The notes: generated by a model not told the origin, from the letters alone. A stretch of 64,000 bases of DNA from Phytophthora colocasiae (GCA_018806915.1 JAGKQI010000104.1:1178001-1242000); one strand, 5' to 3'. Numbered from the stretch's first letter, positions 18,092 through 29,923 are shown. Numbers and translations: made by a program.

Positions 18092-18747
18092 TCACAGAGC
18101 GCTGCGGATGATCGTGCCGAACTCCGGCTTGAGCGATGCACCGCCCACCAAAAACCCGTCCACATCCGCCAGAGTGATCAGTTCCTTGCAATTCTTCCCA
18201 TTCACTGACCCCCCGTAGATAATCCGCACACCATTGGCCACACCAGCTGACACATTGCTGGCAATCCACTGACGCAGCTTCTGGTGCGCTTCCTGGGCCT
18301 GTGCAGATGTAGCAACCACCCCAGTGCCAATAGCCCACACCGGTTCGTAGGCAATCACCACACGCTCCCACTCCTTCTCGTCGATAATATCCGTCAACGC
18401 CTTCGTCTGTCTCGTCAAAACGTCGAGCGTTTGCCCCTCCTTACGCTGCTCCAGAGTCTCTCCGATGCAGAAAATGACCTGGAGACCAAGATCCAGTGCG
18501 CGCTTCGTCTTCTTGGCCACAATCTCGTCCGTCTCGGCGTAGTATGCACGACGTTCCGAGTGACCAGTGATTGTCCAGGAGATACCGAAATCCACGAGCT
18601 GTTCAGCCGCGATCTCCCCCGTGAAAGCCCCAAGGCCCGTGAGACTCACGTTCTGAGCACACACAGCGATGTCCCGCTGCAGTAGCTGCTGCACCTGGTC
18701 CAAGTGCAATGATGGGGGCGCCACCACCACGTCCACTTGGGAAGAGT
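18092..18747 (-). pseudogene. TPI: triosephosphate isomerase, 3' part (gene split by Copia insertion)
   Basis: Encodes the last ~218 residues of a classical TIM barrel: [25 protein letters not shown], the substrate loop region GHSERR, the catalytic-Glu motif [11 protein letters not shown], and IIYGGSVNG near the C-terminus. The enzyme interconverts dihydroxyacetone phosphate and glyceraldehyde 3-phosphate. The barrel sequence stops being TPI-like at 18747, exactly at the Copia LTR. The 5' part, with the active-site Lys and an intron, lies at 24012-24181. The open frame continuing into the LTR to an ATG at 18832 is accidental. Across the 5-bp target duplication the two parts are in the same frame, with no other lesion seen, so the insertion is probably the only defect in the coding sequence. 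Confidence 0.9.
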
Positions 18748-18982
18748 TGTTGGAAAACGTATCCAAGATCAGATCACGGTACGTTGTGATGGCTGTGGAG
18801 CTATCTTGCATTTGGACCAATGGTCGTTGCATTCGGAAATAGCTACTGGACTCCAGCGAAGCTGGGCGTTGAAACCAACGGAGAAGAGAAAGCAGTGGTA
18901 GCTAAAATACATCAGTTCTCAATCTACAGTCTTCTTGCAAAGCCGTCCTTCCATACTCGAAGAAGAAGTTCACCTTTAAACA
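18748..18982 (+). repeat. 5' LTR of Copia-1
   Basis: 235 bp, TGTTGG...TTTAAACA, identical to 23777-24011. Confidence 0.95.
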
Positions 18983-18995
18983 GGGTTATGAGCCC
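18983..18995 (+). other. primer-binding site, complementary to initiator tRNA-Met anticodon arm
   Basis: GGGTTATGAGCCC directly follows the LTR. Its complement, GGGCTCATAACCC, is the anticodon stem-loop of initiator tRNA-Met, not a tRNA 3' end (no TGG start). This is the half-tRNA priming known for Drosophila copia. Confidence 0.75.
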
Positions 18996-19021
18996 AAAAG
19001 AACTCGCGTAAGGTGTACAAG

Positions 19022-22000
19022 ATGAATAACGAATCTAAGGTAGAGGGACTACCGTATGGATGGGACGGTAAAGACTGGCGGCGATATAAGTGGACGATGC
19101 GAACGATCTTTCGGGAACACGATCTACTCGACATCGCCGAGGGCAAGATAAAGCGTGAGGGCCTCACGAGTGAGGAGTCAGAGGCAACCTTCGATAAGAA
19201 GCAGTTCAAGATTATGCGGATGATCGGGACGACGATACCGTCACACAGGCTTCAACAAGTCGACCAATATGAGTCTGGTGCAGAGATGTGGGCAGCGCTG
19301 TGTGAGATCTACGAGAAGCGTCAAAATGCGACAATTCGAGAAAGTACTATCTTGAGACTATCAGAAGAATTAAAAAACCTCAAATGTCCTGGTAGTGACG
19401 ATGTACAAGCGCATGTGGGATACATGTTTCGGCTGAAAACCGACTTAGCAAGTTATGGCTATGAGGTGAACGATATCAACATGAAGTCCATGCTGCTGGA
19501 CAGTCTACCAGATCAATATGAGTTTGAACAGCTTCGTGGAGCCGTCAAATATGGAGGAAACGGCGGTACTTTGACCCCTGAAGAACTTCGGGTGCTCATC
19601 GAAGAGGCCGCGGATCGTCAGTCTCGACGACGCATTAACAATAATTCGCGACGTCGAGGTGGTACAAAGCAAGGGGGTGGTGATAGCCAAGGTGCTGGTC
19701 AAGGCGCTGGACCACCACAGACTGGGCAAGCCCGTGTACGGAACGGAGGTAGTAGTGGTCAACAGGATAACTCCTCCGGTGGGCGGTCTTCCCAGAGAAA
19801 GTGTTTTGTCTGTGGCGACACTGGCCACTACAAGGCAAATTGTCCGGAACGAACTGCCCAGCAGAGTATTAGTGGTGCGTCTGGACATGAAGATCAACGT
19901 CAGAAGAGATCAAACTATGCAAACGGAAGCACATCACAAAAGTTTCGAACGTACCAAAACGAACCTGGAACGGTGGCCACAGTATGGGATGAAGCACAGG
20001 CAGCAATCGAATTTTCCCCCCAGGGTATTGTCGATGCGGATGTGGAGAAGAAAGATCCTGGAAGTTATTCTTGGTGGTGTTTCGACACCGGTTCTAACGT
20101 GCATATAGTTGGCGATCGTGACAGTTTTCTTCATTTGGAAGATATAGTGCCAGAAAGCCTGACTGCTGACGTCAAAGGTGTCGCTCAATCAATGATCACA
20201 CAGGCCGCAGGGGTTGGTACTGTGAAAATAACATCAGTAGTGGGCGAGGATGAAGTGGAACTTTGCATTGATGGCGTTCTGTACGTCCCAGGGGCCACAC
20301 ATGGTCTGTTCTCCATGGGTCTCGCTCTGGAACAAGGGTTCGATGTAAATTATGATGCCAAAACTAAAGTTTACAGCGTGTACAAGGAAGGAGAAAGAGT
20401 CATTAAAGCACATCCCGCACAAGCAATCTGGATCTTCAACGTGAGGGAAAACTCCAGTTCTAGCGACAACGTTAAAGAGGAACGTGAGGAGCGCGTAGTG
20501 AATTTTACAGTAGCAGACGGTGTTGGAAGTCTGCAGGTATGGCATGAGCGATTGGGGCACACTTGCGCTCAGTACTTGAAGGTTATGGTGGACCGTGGAC
20601 TTGTCAAGGGAATGATGCTTTCGCAGCGGCAGGTGAAGGCGTGTGATGCTTGCCACGTCGGAAAACAGAAACAGAAACGCCGGCGTAAGAAGCTAAATCG
20701 TGGGATAACTGCACCTAACGAAGTGGTCTACGCAGACCTACTGTTCCCTGGCCAAGGAAATGGGACGAACTACAAAGCGGTATTGGTGATAATGGACGGT
20801 TGGAGCAGGTTTTTGACAGTTCATTTGCTAACGAGCAAGGGATCTGCTGTGGTAAACTCCTTAATGCAACAGTACGTTGTATGGGCAGAGCGCCAAGCTG
20901 GTCGAGGCATCAAGAAGATTGTTCAACGGGAGTACGAGTTTGTGGAGAGTGCACAGTTCCCAGTAAAACAAGTCCTGACTGATAAAGGAGGTGAGTTCGT
21001 AAATGGCGCCATCGACGGTTGGTACGCAGCACGAGGCATTGAACATATCAAAGTCGGTCCGAAAAGCTCTCACCTGAACCCATGTGAACGTGCACATCAA
21101 TCACTCATGGAAATGGTTCGGTCTCAGATGCATGCGTCTGGCTTTCCGCGTTCATTTTGGCCGTACGCACTCAAGAACGCTGCTTACATCAAGAACAGAG
21201 TGTATGCGAAACCGATTGACGGTGTGCCCTATGAGAGAATGTTCGGAGTAAAGCCAGACATTCATCATATTCGCAAGTTTGGATCACTCGCCTACGTCCA
21301 TGTGCCCGTAACACCGGATAAGCACAAGCAAGACGCAAATGCCTACGTGGCTTTCGTCGTTGGTTACGCTGAAGACACTGTAGGGTGCCAGGTGTACACT
21401 CCGAGTGAGCGGACAGTTAAATTTGTGGCTGAAGTTCGGGTTGAGGAAGGAATTACCTACCGCGATCGTCACCAAGTCGATCCCGCTGACAGCAACGTCT
21501 CCGAATGGCTAACGTTTGGCACTATCCCTCTAGATGATGATGACACACTCAGTCAGGGAAGCTACTGTGTTGATGACAGCATCGTGGAGGAGTCTGAATA
21601 TTCTATGCGGTCATTTGATGCCGACGAGGACGCGTACAGCGAAGTAAATGCGTCGGTTGTGTATGAATTTAGCGAGATCAAATCGACTACACGGTCGATT
21701 TACCTCGAGGGAGGCGATGAAAATGAATCCGACGCCGACAATGGTGATGAAGATAAAAGTAATTTTGCATCGGAACAGACAGGGAAAGCTACAAAGGATG
21801 TAGTTGATGACGATATTATATCCGTTGATGCAGAGCATGGATCCGAAATCGAATTCGATGTTGGAGATGAAGAATCAGCAAATGAATCGGCCCAAGTCAC
21901 TGGAGAATCTAACGTTCAAGAAGCAGTGGACGGGGAAAAGGAACGCGAAGTGATCGTACTTCCTACTGGACTGAGGAAGCGAACTGATCGTGACGAGACG

Positions 22001-23739
22001 TCCTCAGAAATACAAAAGAATCAGCTTGGTCAAACCACAAAAGCCAGAAGGACAGGTCTCCGGGAAGCGACAGAGCGACGCACTCCAGCACGGTACCAAG
22101 ACTTTGTACTGTCAAACATGGCCGTGCGTATCCTTGGCAAAGATGGTAAACCACTTCACTCGTCACAGATCAAAATACCCAAGAACCGGAGAGAGGCAAT
22201 GCGGTCCAAGCATGCTGATCTCTGGAGGATGGCCGAGCTCGAAGAAATGGCAGCATTAAAGTCAAAAGGAGTTCTCGAGGAGATTGATCAGAGCGAGATG
22301 CCGACCAATGGGCGGGCAATCAAAACGATGTGGGTCTACGCCTATAAAACGGATCATTACGGGTACATTATCCGGCTAAAGGCGAGAATTGTTGCTCTAG
22401 GAAATTGGCAACGCCCTGGTATTGATTTTATCGAGACATTTGCTCCGGTCGCACGCATGTCGTCATTCCGGTTGGTAGTTGCATTGGCAGCCGAACTCAA
22501 TTTGAAGGTGTACGGAGGTGATATTAACACAGCATACTTGAACGCTTTTCTCACAATTCCGCAGTATGTGAGGTCTATCGAAGGTTTCCCGTGTGCAGTT
22601 GATGGACACATGTACGTGGTTCGCAAGGCACTGTATGGGCTTAGACAATCGGGACGGGAGTGGAATGAAGAGTTAAATTCCTGGCTGATGAATCGCGGTT
22701 TTCAACGGTGTGCCACGGAACCATGTCTGTATTTCAAGTACGAAGGTGAAACTATTGCTCTAGTACTCGTGTACGTTGATGATGTACTTTGTGCAACCAA
22801 CGATACTAACCTCAAGTCAAAGCTGTTCGAAGATTTGAACGTGGCGTATGGATTGAAGGATCAAGGTGAGCTGACGGAGTACCTCGGTGTTGAAGTGAAC
22901 CAGACAGCGAATGATATCTTCATTACCCAGCGTAAGTACGCGAAGGAAATCCTAGCTAAATTCGGATACGATAAGGCCAACAAATGTGGGAACCCGATGG
23001 AAACTAAGGCACGACTTGTTCCGGCTGGTGAGGGTGACTCAATCGACTCGAGTTTCGACTATCGAGGTGCTTTAGGCATGCTCATGTACTTGGCTACATG
23101 CACTCGACCGGACCTAGCGTATGCTTTGGGACAACTGAGCCGATTTGTATCCAAACCTACTGCGAAACATGTCGGGGCTTTGAAGCGTGTACTACGGTAT
23201 TTGGTCGGAACTACTGAATATGGGATTCGCTACCAGAGGAACAATGCAGCGAAGAACTCGAAACTGATCCTACACGGATTTTGCGACAGTGATTGGGCTG
23301 GGGATTCGGAGTCGCGGAAGAGCACCAGTGGATTTGCGTTTATGCTCGGTGGTGGTGCCGTCGCTTGATGTCAAGACGACAGCCCATTATTGCTCTGTCG
23401 ACAGCAGAGGCTGAGTACGTGGCAGCATGTGAAGCGACCATGGAGGCAACGGCCGAATGCAACATTTTGGCGGAGATACTACCGAAATACACGATTCACC
23501 CGGTCATCGGGATTGATAGTGCTGCTGCACATGTCATGGCGACTAGTCCAACGTACAGCAGGAGGACGCGTCACATTGAGCTCCGCTGGCACTATGTGCG
23601 AGAGCAAGTTCAGCGTGGAGCTATTGAGTTGGTGAAGGTTTCGGGTGAGACGAATCCAGCGGATGCCTTTACCAAGCCACTGGACAAGGCTCGTCTCGCT
23701 CGCTTACGTGCAGCTATGGGGATCATTGAAATCTCTTAA
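19022..23739 (+). pseudogene. Copia-1 gag-pol polyprotein (one frameshift near 23360)
   Basis: The first ATG is at 19022; the frame is open upstream but only through GTG. About 1449 codons are uninterrupted to a TGA at 23366-23368. Domains in order: Copia gag (GWDGKDWRRYKWTM...), basic linker, CCHC knuckle CFVCGDTGHYKANC (~19800-19845), protease FDTGSNVHI (~20080), integrase zinc motif H..RLGHT...CDACH and D,D(35)E core with LTDKGGEF (~20980), RT with LVYVDDVLC (~22765), and the start of RNase H (GFCDSDWAGD). At ~23360 the frame is lost by what looks like one missing G, and the rest of RNase H (RRQPIIALSTAEAEYVAA) continues in the +2 frame to a TAA at 23739. Because the LTRs are identical, the lesion is either very recent or an assembly error. 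Confidence 0.85.
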
Positions 23740-23776
23740 AAGGAAGGGTTCGAACTCATGGAGCTCGAGGGAGGCG

Positions 23777-24011
23777 TGTTGGAAAACGTATCCAAGATCA
23801 GATCACGGTACGTTGTGATGGCTGTGGAGCTATCTTGCATTTGGACCAATGGTCGTTGCATTCGGAAATAGCTACTGGACTCCAGCGAAGCTGGGCGTTG
23901 AAACCAACGGAGAAGAGAAAGCAGTGGTAGCTAAAATACATCAGTTCTCAATCTACAGTCTTCTTGCAAAGCCGTCCTTCCATACTCGAAGAAGAAGTTC
24001 ACCTTTAAACA
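23777..24011 (+). repeat. 3' LTR of Copia-1
   Basis: Identical to the 5' LTR; preceded by the purine tract CGAGGGAGGCG. Confidence 0.95.
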
Positions 24012-24181
24012 AGAGTCCACGACGCTCTTGTTAAGGATTGATACGAGATCACGGACGGAGCTTCGAGTTCCGTTCTGCAAAATGCAAAGTATGACTAGTA
24101 AAGAGATTGGATGTAGAACTATGATGAGGTATTGTGACGTACGCATTTCCAGTTGCCACCGATGAACACTTTGCGAACCAT
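24012..24181 (-). pseudogene. TPI: triosephosphate isomerase, 5' part: exon 1, intron, start of exon 2
   Basis: Exon 1 is 24181-24143 (13 codons, MVRKVFIGGNWKC), containing the active-site Lys of the NWKCN motif. A 68-bp intron (24142-24075, GTACGT...TGCAG) interrupts the motif between C and N. Exon 2 starts at 24074 (NGTRSSVRDLVSILNKS...) and stops being TPI at the AGAGT target duplication of Copia-1. The reading phase matches the 3' part at 18742. The start codon has a good context (ACAAATGG). Only 24 bp of native upstream sequence remains before the target duplication of the tandem LTR element at 24206, so the gene has been separated from its promoter as well as cut in its body. Confidence 0.88.
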
Positions 24182-24210
24182 TTGTGATGCAGAGGATGTG
24201 ATACTGAGGT

Positions 24211-24426
24211 TATGGTGAGGTTAACTAGTGAAGAAGAGAGAGGAGTTGTTGGGAGCCGTCAAAAGGCGAAGTAAGCATTGTAGCAGTTATCGTGGAGGTG
24301 TGCCACCAACCTAATGGATGGCTGCTGGAAACTAAGCTAGTGCTAAGTATCGCTATAGTGAACTCTATAGGTATCACCATAGGCAGGTTTTGTGAACCGT
24401 ATCTATGCAAAGGGCTAGTCTCAACA
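24211..24426 (-). repeat. LTR, left (3' LTR in element orientation)
   Basis: 216 bp, differing from the other two by a single base near its end (TGGTGAG versus TGTTGAG on the plus strand). The plus-strand left end is TA then TGKTGAG and the right end is CTCAACA. Confidence 0.85.
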
Positions 24427-25025
24427 GCCTCCCTGCATCTTTGCATCGATTGAATTGATATTGGTTATCACAGTTCAGCAGATATTCCAGGTTTTCTCTG
24501 CAGGAGACCCTTCAGTTCACAACCTGGAAGTGGCTCGGCAGCTGATCCGTCGTTGGTCCTTGCGCTCAGGGCGCAAGAGAAACTAGGACATCGAGCCTGC
24601 CATGGTGAGGCTGTGGGATACTGGGATATCTCCACCAAGCAGCTCGGCGCTAGACGCCGCGTCGGGCAAGAGTAAGCCACGCAAGCGGCGGAATAGATCG
24701 GCCGCCAGGATCGCAAGTCGCCAGAGTATCCAGCGCGTCGGACGCGTGCCAGCGAAGGGTGCACAGAGCCTTTCGGTGGCTGGGGGACGGTGTATCGACG
24801 CAGCGGACGGCGCAGATCGCGCGGCAGGAGAGAAGACGGCCACGGAGCCAGTTGATCGGGCTTCCGCGTTGGCCTCGCCACGTGATGTCACAGAAGCGGG
24901 GGAATGTAGTGACGGAACGAGTACTATGGTCGACACAACTGGCCGAATTAGTACCGTAATTGACGGAACCAGTACCGTAGCTGACGGATATTTTATCATC
25001 GTCGAGAGAAAATGATTCTTGAACG

Positions 25026-25981
25026 GATTTTGCAGGACATTGTCAGGACATAAAATTTAGCCAATAGAACGATGAATACGTTTAAATTTTGACCTACGAA
25101 AGTCGGCTACAGTTGCCGCTTTCGGTGCAGACGCACTATGGACACCCAGCTTAGCTGCCCTCTGCGTCGCTTCCTAGAGTGATTAGTGCTGTGAGGCACC
25201 TCGACAGCAGGCAAACACGCGGTGTAGACTCTTACAGCTTCTTCTACCGACTGTCTTGCTCGCAGTAAGTTTCTTGCTGTAGCGTACGCCTCAATTTTCT
25301 TCATAAGGTATCGGACGTCACTAAGTCGCTTTTGGCAGTTTCGGTTTGGCAGGTCAGCAGTTTCATGAAGATGCAGAGGCGGCACCTGCTTTTCAGCGTT
25401 CCCGCACCGCCACAGCGTCCACAAGTGAGCAACCGAGCACTTAGAGAGAGCAAAATCGGGAGGGACTCTACGAAACCTTCCAGCCCAATAGAAGTAGGCA
25501 TTACTGTACGTTCATCGGAAGCTGCTGGATTCATCGTGTCTGGAGGAGCTGATGCGTTGTGCTGGTTGCTTAAGTCATGAATGCCTACTTCGGCAAGACA
25601 AACGCGTAGCGCTCACTTTTCTGCAAACGAGTCTATTATCAAATGGCGATGGTTTACATGAATACACAAGATGAAGCGACAGTAGGAGTTGATGTAGGCA
25701 GCTCGTGAGCTTGGACTAACAGTGTTATCACGGATCTGTTCTGCCTGTCGCCTTAATTCGGCCAGGTTGTCTTGGTGTGTGCTTTCCATCTTGCGAAATG
25801 AATTGATTTCTTCCAGGACAGATTGTCCTGCAAAAGCACGGAAAAATCAGGTTTTTGTTGCGTCCAGCAATAATACTAGTTTTTGTATGCCCAAATCGGT
25901 TCGAGCGATTTCGGTTTGGAAAATGCAGGACATTCTGTCCTGTACTATGAAGCAGATAGCAACCTGTTGTCCTGCAAAATC
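25026..25981 (-). mobile_element. nested insert with 14-bp inverted ends and Crypton-like fragments (unit 1)
   Basis: GATTTTGCAGGACA (25026-25039) and its exact complement TGTCCTGCAAAATC (25968-25981) bound 956 bp. Two further copies of the GCAGGACA core lie inside, near the right end. On the minus strand a Crypton-like N-terminal segment (SSRAAYINSYCRFI) is followed by a segment like the C-terminal part of oomycete Crypton proteins (LWTLWRCGNAEK, KRLSDVRYLMKKIE). The catalytic core (R...H-x-x-R...Y) is missing. No clear target duplication was found, and Cryptons usually lack inverted ends, so the boundaries are tentative. Confidence 0.45.
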
Positions 25982-27841
25982 TGGAGAATGTAGTTCCCAG
26001 TTTCTGTGGAGTGGACCTTCCCAGCAAATTTGTCTATTGTGCCTGCATGGATATAAATTCATATGCCAATTGTAATTCGGTACTTGACCAGGGAAAACCT
26101 CAACGAGGAGAAAACCTTTTACGAACAAACTTAAAAACCCAGTGGGAAAAATAAAAGTACGTATTTAATTTGGCATGCTTCATGCATTAGTGTTATACTC
26201 GTACACTTAAACGGTAAGACAGTTGTGCCTCGGAGATGGAAACTTCAACAGCCTCCCGCATCGAGGAGCGCAACGTCCGGCGCATTGAGGTGCCGATAAA
26301 ATTCACTGCCGTGACGGGAATATTCGTCGTCACTATAGTACAGATCTTCATGGATAGTTCATCATGATTTAGGCGATTCAATAGACCTTCGAAAAGGGAA
26401 AATCTGTTAACCAGGCCAGTAGCAGCGATCAATATATTGTCTTCGCAGGACTGTACTCTGCGGATTCATTGTGGCTAATCAGCAAAACCATAATGGAGAA
26501 AACCTGTTCACCGATCAATTCCTCGCAGTCAATTATGCGGCTTTAGATATTAGATGCAGTTGCTTCATTGCATGGTTGGTTATTCAGGAAAAACCATATT
26601 ATAAAGGAAAAATCTTGTTCACCAATTTGTGAATCTTCTCAAAATTAGAGTCTCCGTAAGAGCACTGTTCTTCGTCATGAGCGTTAAAGAGGTTAAAGCT
26701 TCTCTATTTGTGAGGACATTCTTCTTCTCACTGACACAGCATCAGACATCTCGTGTAGAGGGTACTGTGTTGCCTGTAACTTAAAGTCACTTCATATCTC
26801 TATTGATGTACTTCATGTAGTTAGCTTTAATGGGATTTCTTCCATATTGCCGCGTATCAGCGGGCTTAACAGCAATTACCGAGGCAGATAAATATCATTG
26901 CTACTAGTAATGCTGAAGCTTTAGATGTAGTACTAGAAGATGCACATGTTCATTGCCATTAACGGCAGATAAGTGCTTGGCATTTATGCTCATGGGATAA
27001 ACTAGGTGAAATGAAAGAAAGAAGCGATAAAGTCATGCTATCTATCTCAATGCTGAGATATTCATCGTAGAACACAGAGGCGATGTATTCGTGCATGCTG
27101 TTCATGGGTAGGAGACATACGAGGTTCATTTTCAAGACAGAGGCATAGAGTTTGCTTGTCAATCTGGCCAATATGCGTTTAATCGTGCATTCAATGACAA
27201 TGTGTAAACCTTACATGTCCAAACTGTTATTGTTGTGCATTAGCGAAACTCGTGCTTGCATCATTATTTTATGGCGTTTGTATTTTACGTGCCATACATT
27301 TCGATAAGCGATCATATTCGTGCTTGTAAGAGTGCTAAACAGAGGCGTAGTTCGTGCATGTTGCTTGTAAAGACAGATGCGTAAATCGTGCATGTCAATA
27401 GGCCAGTTTACATAACGAAACTTGTTCAAGGAAAACTCGCTTAGGAGAAAAACCTGAGTTACGTTCTTCATGTTTGTTCATGGTTCCCAGTTTCTGGTAG
27501 TGTAGTGTTGACTCAACTTGCATACCCTACGGGGCAGTCTTACAGTGTGTTGTACATGTACACATGCGAGCATCCAGGGCTTTGCTTCCTGAGATCAACT
27601 ACATGGTCTCGCAGGTACCGACAATATGTCATGGTATTTAGTAGAGCCTGAGCACGGGGTAGCATCCGGCTTTGTAAGGGAGTAGCTAGGGATTTCATCT
27701 AGCGTTGCCATTGTCACAGGACGGCATTCAGCCAGGGTTGCTTGGCTTAGGCAACTTGTTCCGATTGTCCGCGCAGGCATCATGACCTCTAGATGCGTTC
27801 AACGTGCAGTTCAGACATCCATGCAACTTCGGACTCGTTAC

Positions 27842-28132
27842 CTATGACTGGACGTCAGGGTCAGACGATGGTTTGAGCTCATCATCGCTTGCTTCGTAGT
27901 CTACGGCATCGGAGTCGAGGTCGTCATTCTCTGCCGGCTTGCGCTTCGGCGTAGTTTTCTTGTCTGGATGGTTGGTTTCGTTTTCATCAGACTCGTCCTC
28001 GGAAATGCCATCGTAGTCGGGTTTCTTGACAAAGCCGAGTAGGTGTTTTCCGTCGAGGGCTGCGCACACGCGGGTCTTCCACACTTCAAAGTTCTCAGCG
28101 CCAATGAGGCGTGGAAACTCGTCGCTTGAGGC
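27842..28132 (-). pseudogene. Copia gag N-terminal remnant in unit 1
   Basis: The open frame (97 codons including stop) begins right after an in-frame TAA and has no ATG. It reads like the start of a Copia gag: FPRLIGAENFEVWKTRVCAA followed by LLGFVKKPDYDG, then an acidic, Lys/Pro-rich tail ending at a stop. It sits immediately downstream of the PBS in element orientation, where gag belongs. The matching segment in unit 2 is 31785-32075. It cannot make a normal Gag; it probably keeps cis signals such as packaging. Confidence 0.65.
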
Positions 28133-28151
28133 TTAGCTTGGGCTCATAACC

Positions 28152-28367
28152 TATGTTGAGGTTAACTAGTGAAGAAGAGAGAGGAGTTGTTGGGAGCCGT
28201 CAAAAGGCGAAGTAAGCATTGTAGCAGTTATCGTGGAGGTGTGCCACCAACCTAATGGATGGCTGCTGGAAACTAAGCTAGTGCTAAGTATCGCTATAGT
28301 GAACTCTATAGGTATCACCATAGGCAGGTTTTGTGAACCGTATCTATGCAAAGGGCTAGTCTCAACA
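28152..28367 (-). repeat. LTR, central, shared by both units
   Basis: 216 bp, identical to the right LTR. Flanked on both sides by element body and not by a target duplication, as expected for a solo junction in a recombination-derived tandem. Confidence 0.85.
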
Positions 28368-28966
28368 GCCTCCCTGCATCTTTGCATCGATTGAATTGAT
28401 ATTGGTTATCACAGTTCAGCAGATATTCCAGGTTTTCTCTGCAGGAGACCCTTCAGTTCACAACCTGGAAGTGGCTCGGCAGCTGATCCGTCGTTGGTCC
28501 TTGCGCTCAGGGCGCAAGAGAAACTAGGACATCGAGCCTGCCATGGTGAGGCTGTGGGATACTGGGATATCTCCACCAAGCAGCTCGGCGCTAGACGCCG
28601 CGTCGGGCAAGAGTAAGCCACGCAAGCGGCGGAATAGATCGGCCGCCAGGATCGCAAGTCGCCAGAGTATCCAGCGCGTCGGACGCGTGCCAGCGAAGGG
28701 TGCACAGAGCCTTTCGGTGGCTGGGGGACGGTGTATCGACGCAGCGGACGGCGCAGATCGCGCGGCAGGAGAGAAGACGGCCACGGAGCCAGTTGATCGG
28801 GCTTCCGCGTTGGCCTCGCCACGTGATGTCACAGAAGCGGGGGAATGTAGTGACGGAACGAGTACTATGGTCGACACAACTGGCCGAATTAGTACCGTAA
28901 TTGACGGAACCAGTACCGTAGCTGACGGATATTTTATCATCGTCGAGAGAAAATGATTCTTGAACG

Positions 28967-29923
28967 GATTTTGCAGGACATTGTCAGGACATAAAATTTA
29001 GCCAATAGAACGATGAATACGTTTAAATTTTGACCTATGAAAGTCGGCTACAGTTGCCGCTTTCGGTGCAGACGCACTATGGACACCCAGCTTAGCTGCC
29101 CTCTGCGTCGCTTCCTAGAGTGATTAGTGCTGTGAGGCACCTCGACAGCAGGCAAACACGCGGTGTAGACTCTTACAGCTTCTTCTACCGACTGTCTTGC
29201 TCGCAGTAAGTTTCTTGCTGTAGCGTACGCCTCAATTTTCTTCATAAGGTATCGGACGTCACTAAGTCGCTTTTGGCAGTTTCGGTTTGGCAGGTCAGCA
29301 GTTTCATGAAGATGCAGAGGCGGCACCTGCTTTTCAGCGTTCCCGCACCGCCACAGCGTCCACAAGTGAGCAACCGAGCACTTAGAGAGAGCAAAATCGG
29401 GAGGGACTCTACGAAACCTTCCAGCCCAATAGAAGTAGGCATTACTGTACGTTCATCGGAAGCTGCTGGATTCATCGTGTCTGGAGGAGCTGATGCGTTG
29501 TGCTGGTTGCTTAAGTCATGAATGCCTACTTCGGCAAGACAAACGCGTAGCGCTCACTTTTTCTGCAAACGAGTCTATTATCAAATGGCGATGGTTTACA
29601 TGAATACACAAGATGAAGCGACAGTAGGAGTTGATGTAGGCAGCTCGTGAGCTTGGACTAACAGTGTTATCACGGATCTGTTCTGCCTGTCGCCTTAATT
29701 CGGCCAGGTTGTCTTGGTGTGTGCTTTCCATCTTGCGAAATGAATTGATTTCTTCCAGGACAGATTGTCCTGCAAAAGCACGGAAAAATCAGGTTTTTGT
29801 TGCGTCCAGCAATAATACTAGTTTTTGTATGCCCAAATCGGTTCGAGCGATTTCGGTTTGGAAAATGCAGGACATTCTGTCCTGTACTATGAAGCAGATA
29901 GCAACCTGTTGTCCTGCAAAATC
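28967..29923 (-). mobile_element. nested insert with 14-bp inverted ends and Crypton-like fragments (unit 2)
   Basis: Duplicate of 25026-25981, 957 bp, with one extra T in a T-run near 29560. That base keeps the N-terminal fragment open as a 71-codon frame (29516-29731, MESTHQDNLAELRR...), which is frameshifted in unit 1. The C-terminal fragment is 29048-29365. Confidence 0.45.

Larger units (their letters stand above)
18748..24011 (+). mobile_element. Ty1/Copia LTR retrotransposon (Copia-1) inserted in TPI exon 2
   Basis: 5264 bp. Two 235-bp LTRs (18748-18982 and 23777-24011), read base by base, are identical and begin TGTTGG and end AAACA. The 5-bp target duplication AGAGT is at 18743-18747 and 24012-24016. 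A PBS directly follows the left LTR, and a polypurine tract (GAGGGAGG) lies just before the right LTR. One gag-pol frame has the order gag, zinc knuckle, protease, integrase, RT, RNase H, which is the Copia order. The identical LTRs indicate very recent insertion. One single-base frameshift in the RNase H region is the only defect noted. Confidence 0.95.

Noticed and set aside
18748..18832. Continuation of the TPI frame to an ATG at 18832 as an intact 246-aa TPI
   Set aside because: These codons lie in the Copia LTR, and the real N-terminal part with the active-site Lys is at 24012-24181.
24602..25015. 137-codon plus frame in the LTR element (copy at 28543-28956) as a gene
   Set aside because: No domain, overlapped by equally long minus frames; identity between copies only reflects recent duplication.
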